DNA of 7,766 nt from a bacterium (GTDB lineage: Bacteria > Krumholzibacteriota > Krumholzibacteria > LZORAL124-64-63), in contig JAASSM010000060.1 in assembly GCA_021767885.1 (NCBI GenBank), positions 1-7,766 of the forward strand, read 5' to 3'. The notes beneath the pieces were generated by a model. That model ran no database searches. It was not told the DNA's origin and saw only the letters and a list, made by a program, of their open reading frames with translations. The translations under genes and the position numbers were made by a program. Within the stretch, counting starts at the first letter, position 1. Each line of letters starts with the position of its first letter. Below, one piece after another: positions 6,599 to 7,766 of this stretch.

Positions 6599-7531
6599 AT
6601 GAAGCGCATTGCCCTGTTGCTGGCCACCCTGATGATGCTCTCCGGGGCCGCCTTCGGCGAACAGTTCGCCAAGGTCGGTACCTTCGGTGCGCAGTTCCTC
6701 AAGATCGGGGTCAGCGCGCGCGCCACCGGGATGGGGTCGGCCTACACCGGCGTGGCCGACGACGCGAACAGCGTCTTCTGGAACCCCGGCGGCCTGGTGA
6801 ACGTGGTCACCAACGAGGTGGACATCAACCACGTCGAGTGGCCCGCGGACATCAACATCACCAGCATCGTGCTGGCCACCAACCCGCGGTCCATCCCCGG
6901 GACCATCGCGCTGTCGGCGCGGTCGGTGTGGCTGGATCCCATGCTGGTGCGGACCGGCTACGAGCCCAACGGCAACGGCCAGCATTTCGATGCGGGCGCG
7001 TCCACGTTCGGCTTCAGCTACGCCCGGTTCTGGACCGACAAGTTCTCGGCCGGTTTCACCCTCAACTACGTGCACGAGGGGCTGGCGGAGTCCTCGGTCA
7101 ACACCATCGGCTTCGACTTCGGCATCATGTACCGCATCGGGGTCAAGGACCTGAAGCTGGGCATGGTGATCCAGAACCTGGGCGGCAAGATGACCTTCGA
7201 CGAGACCGAGTCGAAGATGCCGACCACGTTCAAGGTGGGCGCGAGCTTCGTGCCCATCCACACCGACCACCACAAGCTCCTGTTCGCCACCGAGTTCTCC
7301 CACCCGAGCGACAACCAGGAGCGCGCGAACGTGGGCGCCGAGTACACCCTGAACAAGACGTTCCACGGGCGCCTCGGCTATCACATCAACTACGACACCG
7401 ACGGCCTCGCGTTCGGCTTCGGCGCCGCGTTGCGGACCGGCGAGGACACCAAGCTCCAGCTGGACTACAGCGCCGTGGACATGGGCCCGCTGCAGTATGT
7501 CCACCGGCTGTCGCTGACGGTGGTCTACTAG
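6599..7531 (+). CDS. PorV/PorQ-family outer-membrane beta-barrel protein
   Basis: A 310-aa protein of the PorV/PorQ family, FadL-like 14-strand barrels of FCB bacteria. Residues 1-20 are a signal peptide (KR, then IALLLATLMMLSGAAFG, cleavage before EQ). The family hallmark follows: GAQFLKIGVSARATGMGSAY (residues 30-49), then VADDANSVFWNPGGL (52-66); the usual form has GAxxAxGMG and ADDAxxxxWNPAGL. Alternating barrel strands continue to the end, which is LTVVY, a terminal aromatic. In T9SS, PorV takes folded clients from SprA/Sov to the attachment machinery, while PorQ and other paralogues have less clear roles. Here the gene lies 58 nt behind a putative T9SS client, suggesting a client-dedicated shuttle or an outer-membrane partner. 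The start has GGAGGA at 6589-6594, four nt before the ATG. The length fits the short members of the family; canonical PorV is nearer 380-400 residues. Which paralogue it is cannot be settled here. Confidence 0.85.
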   Translation: MKRIALLLATLMMLSGAAFGEQFAKVGTFGAQFLKIGVSARATGMGSAYTGVADDANSVFWNPGGLVNVVTNEVDINHVEWPADINITSIVLATNPRSIPGTIALSARSVWLDPMLVRTGYEPNGNGQHFDAGASTFGFSYARFWTDKFSAGFTLNYVHEGLAESSVNTIGFDFGIMYRIGVKDLKLGMVIQNLGGKMTFDETESKMPTTFKVGASFVPIHTDHHKLLFATEFSHPSDNQERANVGAEYTLNKTFHGRLGYHINYDTDGLAFGFGAALRTGEDTKLQLDYSAVDMGPLQYVHRLSLTVVY

Positions 7532-7540
7532 CGGCGGACC

Positions 7541-7569
7541 GGCCCGGCCGGGCCCCTGATCCCCCGGCC
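7541..7569 (+). other. GC-rich palindrome/hairpin after the last operon gene
   Basis: GGCCCGGCCGGGCC (7541-7554) is a perfect 14-bp palindrome nine bases after the stop codon. GGCCGGG (7546-7552) can alternatively pair with CCCGGCC (7563-7569) around a 10-nt loop. No T-run follows, so this is more likely an mRNA 3'-end structure, or a composition effect, than the main terminator. Confidence 0.35.
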
Positions 7570-7600
7570 CTGCGGTCCCCCTCCAGGTCGCGCTTCCCCT

Positions 7601-7634
7601 GGCCCCGCCATCCTCATGGCGGGGCCGGTCTTTT
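7601..7634 (+). terminator. Rho-independent terminator of the three-gene operon
   Basis: GGCCCCGCCAT (7601-7611) and ATGGCGGGGCC (7616-7626) form a perfect 11-bp stem closed by a CCTC tetraloop, followed by GGTC and TTTT (7631-7634). It lies 70 nt past the PorV-like stop codon. The T-run is short, but this is the only strong hairpin-plus-T signal in the window, and its orientation fits the end of the operon. Confidence 0.88.
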
Positions 7635-7653
7635 CCCCGGCGATCGGTTTCCG

Positions 7654-7659
7654 TATCTT
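7654..7659 (+). promoter_or_regulatory. Possible -10 element for a downstream gene
   Basis: TATCTT at 7654-7659, within CCGTATCTTGAGC, sits in a short AT-richer patch just after the terminator and matches four of six -10 positions. It also roughly fits the Bacteroidota TAnnTTTG element. No convincing -35 box stands 17 bp upstream (7631-7636 is TTTTCC, part of the terminator tail). It is supported mainly by its place between a terminator and a new ribosome-binding site. Confidence 0.35.
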
Positions 7660-7723
7660 GAGCATGCGCCCCGCCCCGCTCCGCTCGCTGGCCGGGCGCG
7701 GAACACCAGCCCCGGGAGGCATC

Positions 7724-7766
7724 ATGACGAGGCCCTCGCTCTTCTTGCCCGCGCCCGCGCGCCCGC
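7724..7766 (+). CDS. Possible start of a downstream gene (5' end only)
   Basis: GGGAGG (7714-7719) lies four nt before an ATG at 7724, opening a frame MTRPSLFLPAPARP that runs off the window. Its position after a terminator and a possible -10 box makes a real gene start plausible. Fourteen codons are too few to identify a product; the Arg then Leu/Phe residues could begin a signal peptide. An in-frame ATG at 7664 lacks a ribosome-binding site. Confidence 0.45.
   Translation, partial: MTRPSLFLPAPARP

Noticed and set aside
6512..7504. Minus-strand open frame opposite the PorV-like gene
   Set aside because: Composition artefact; the plus strand has clear PorV/PorQ motifs and a good ribosome-binding site.
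1..7766. CRISPR array, tRNA/rRNA genes, insertion sequence or phage attachment site
   Set aside because: No regularly spaced repeats, tRNA cloverleaf, rRNA sequence, transposase or terminal inverted repeats were seen; base composition is uniform apart from the promoter island.

Overview
The window is strongly GC-rich bacterial DNA with G or C at most third codon positions. It carries one apparently complete three-gene operon (about 344-7634) between the tail of an ABC-transporter gene and the possible start of another gene. The operon combines a TonB-dependent receptor with a carboxypeptidase-like regulatory domain, a large exported protein ending in a type IX secretion (T9SS) type A-like sorting domain, and a PorV/PorQ-family outer-membrane protein. 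T9SS proteins point to the Fibrobacterota-Chlorobi-Bacteroidota (FCB) superphylum. The high GC content makes a GC-rich, mostly uncultured lineage such as Krumholzibacteriota, Eisenbacteria or Gemmatimonadota-like groups more likely than a classical Bacteroidetes. That placement is inference from protein style and base composition, not from a marker gene.

Layout: 1-336 is the 3' end of an oligopeptide/dipeptide-type ABC ATPase, with its C-terminal four-cysteine domain. An AT-rich promoter (TTGACA, 17 bp, TACATT; 344-372) starts eight bases past that stop codon. A leader of about 185 nt with one small hairpin leads to the receptor gene (563-3580, 1005 aa). A 74-nt gap with a GC-only stem-loop leads to the cargo-like gene (3655-6540, 961 aa). 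A 58-nt gap with two mutually exclusive small hairpins leads to the PorV/PorQ-like gene (6599-7531, 310 aa). A textbook intrinsic terminator (7601-7634) closes the unit. The last ~130 bases hold a possible weak promoter and a ribosome-binding site with an ATG (7724) that may begin the next gene.

How the parts may work together: all three products have Sec signal peptides. Two are predicted outer-membrane beta-barrels. The third looks like a T9SS client that would cross the outer membrane and be displayed or released. In characterised T9SS, PorV receives clients from the SprA/Sov translocon. A PorV relative encoded beside a client and a TonB-dependent receptor suggests a dedicated bind-at-the-surface, import-through-the-receptor module, loosely like SusCD but with a T9SS protein in place of the lipoprotein. 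The ligand cannot be read from the sequence. The most distinctive part is the 961-aa protein. Its nine cysteines all fall in one 140-residue stretch, it has a duplicated Asp-rich calcium-type motif, and it appears to carry a fibronectin-III-like fold split by a long insertion.
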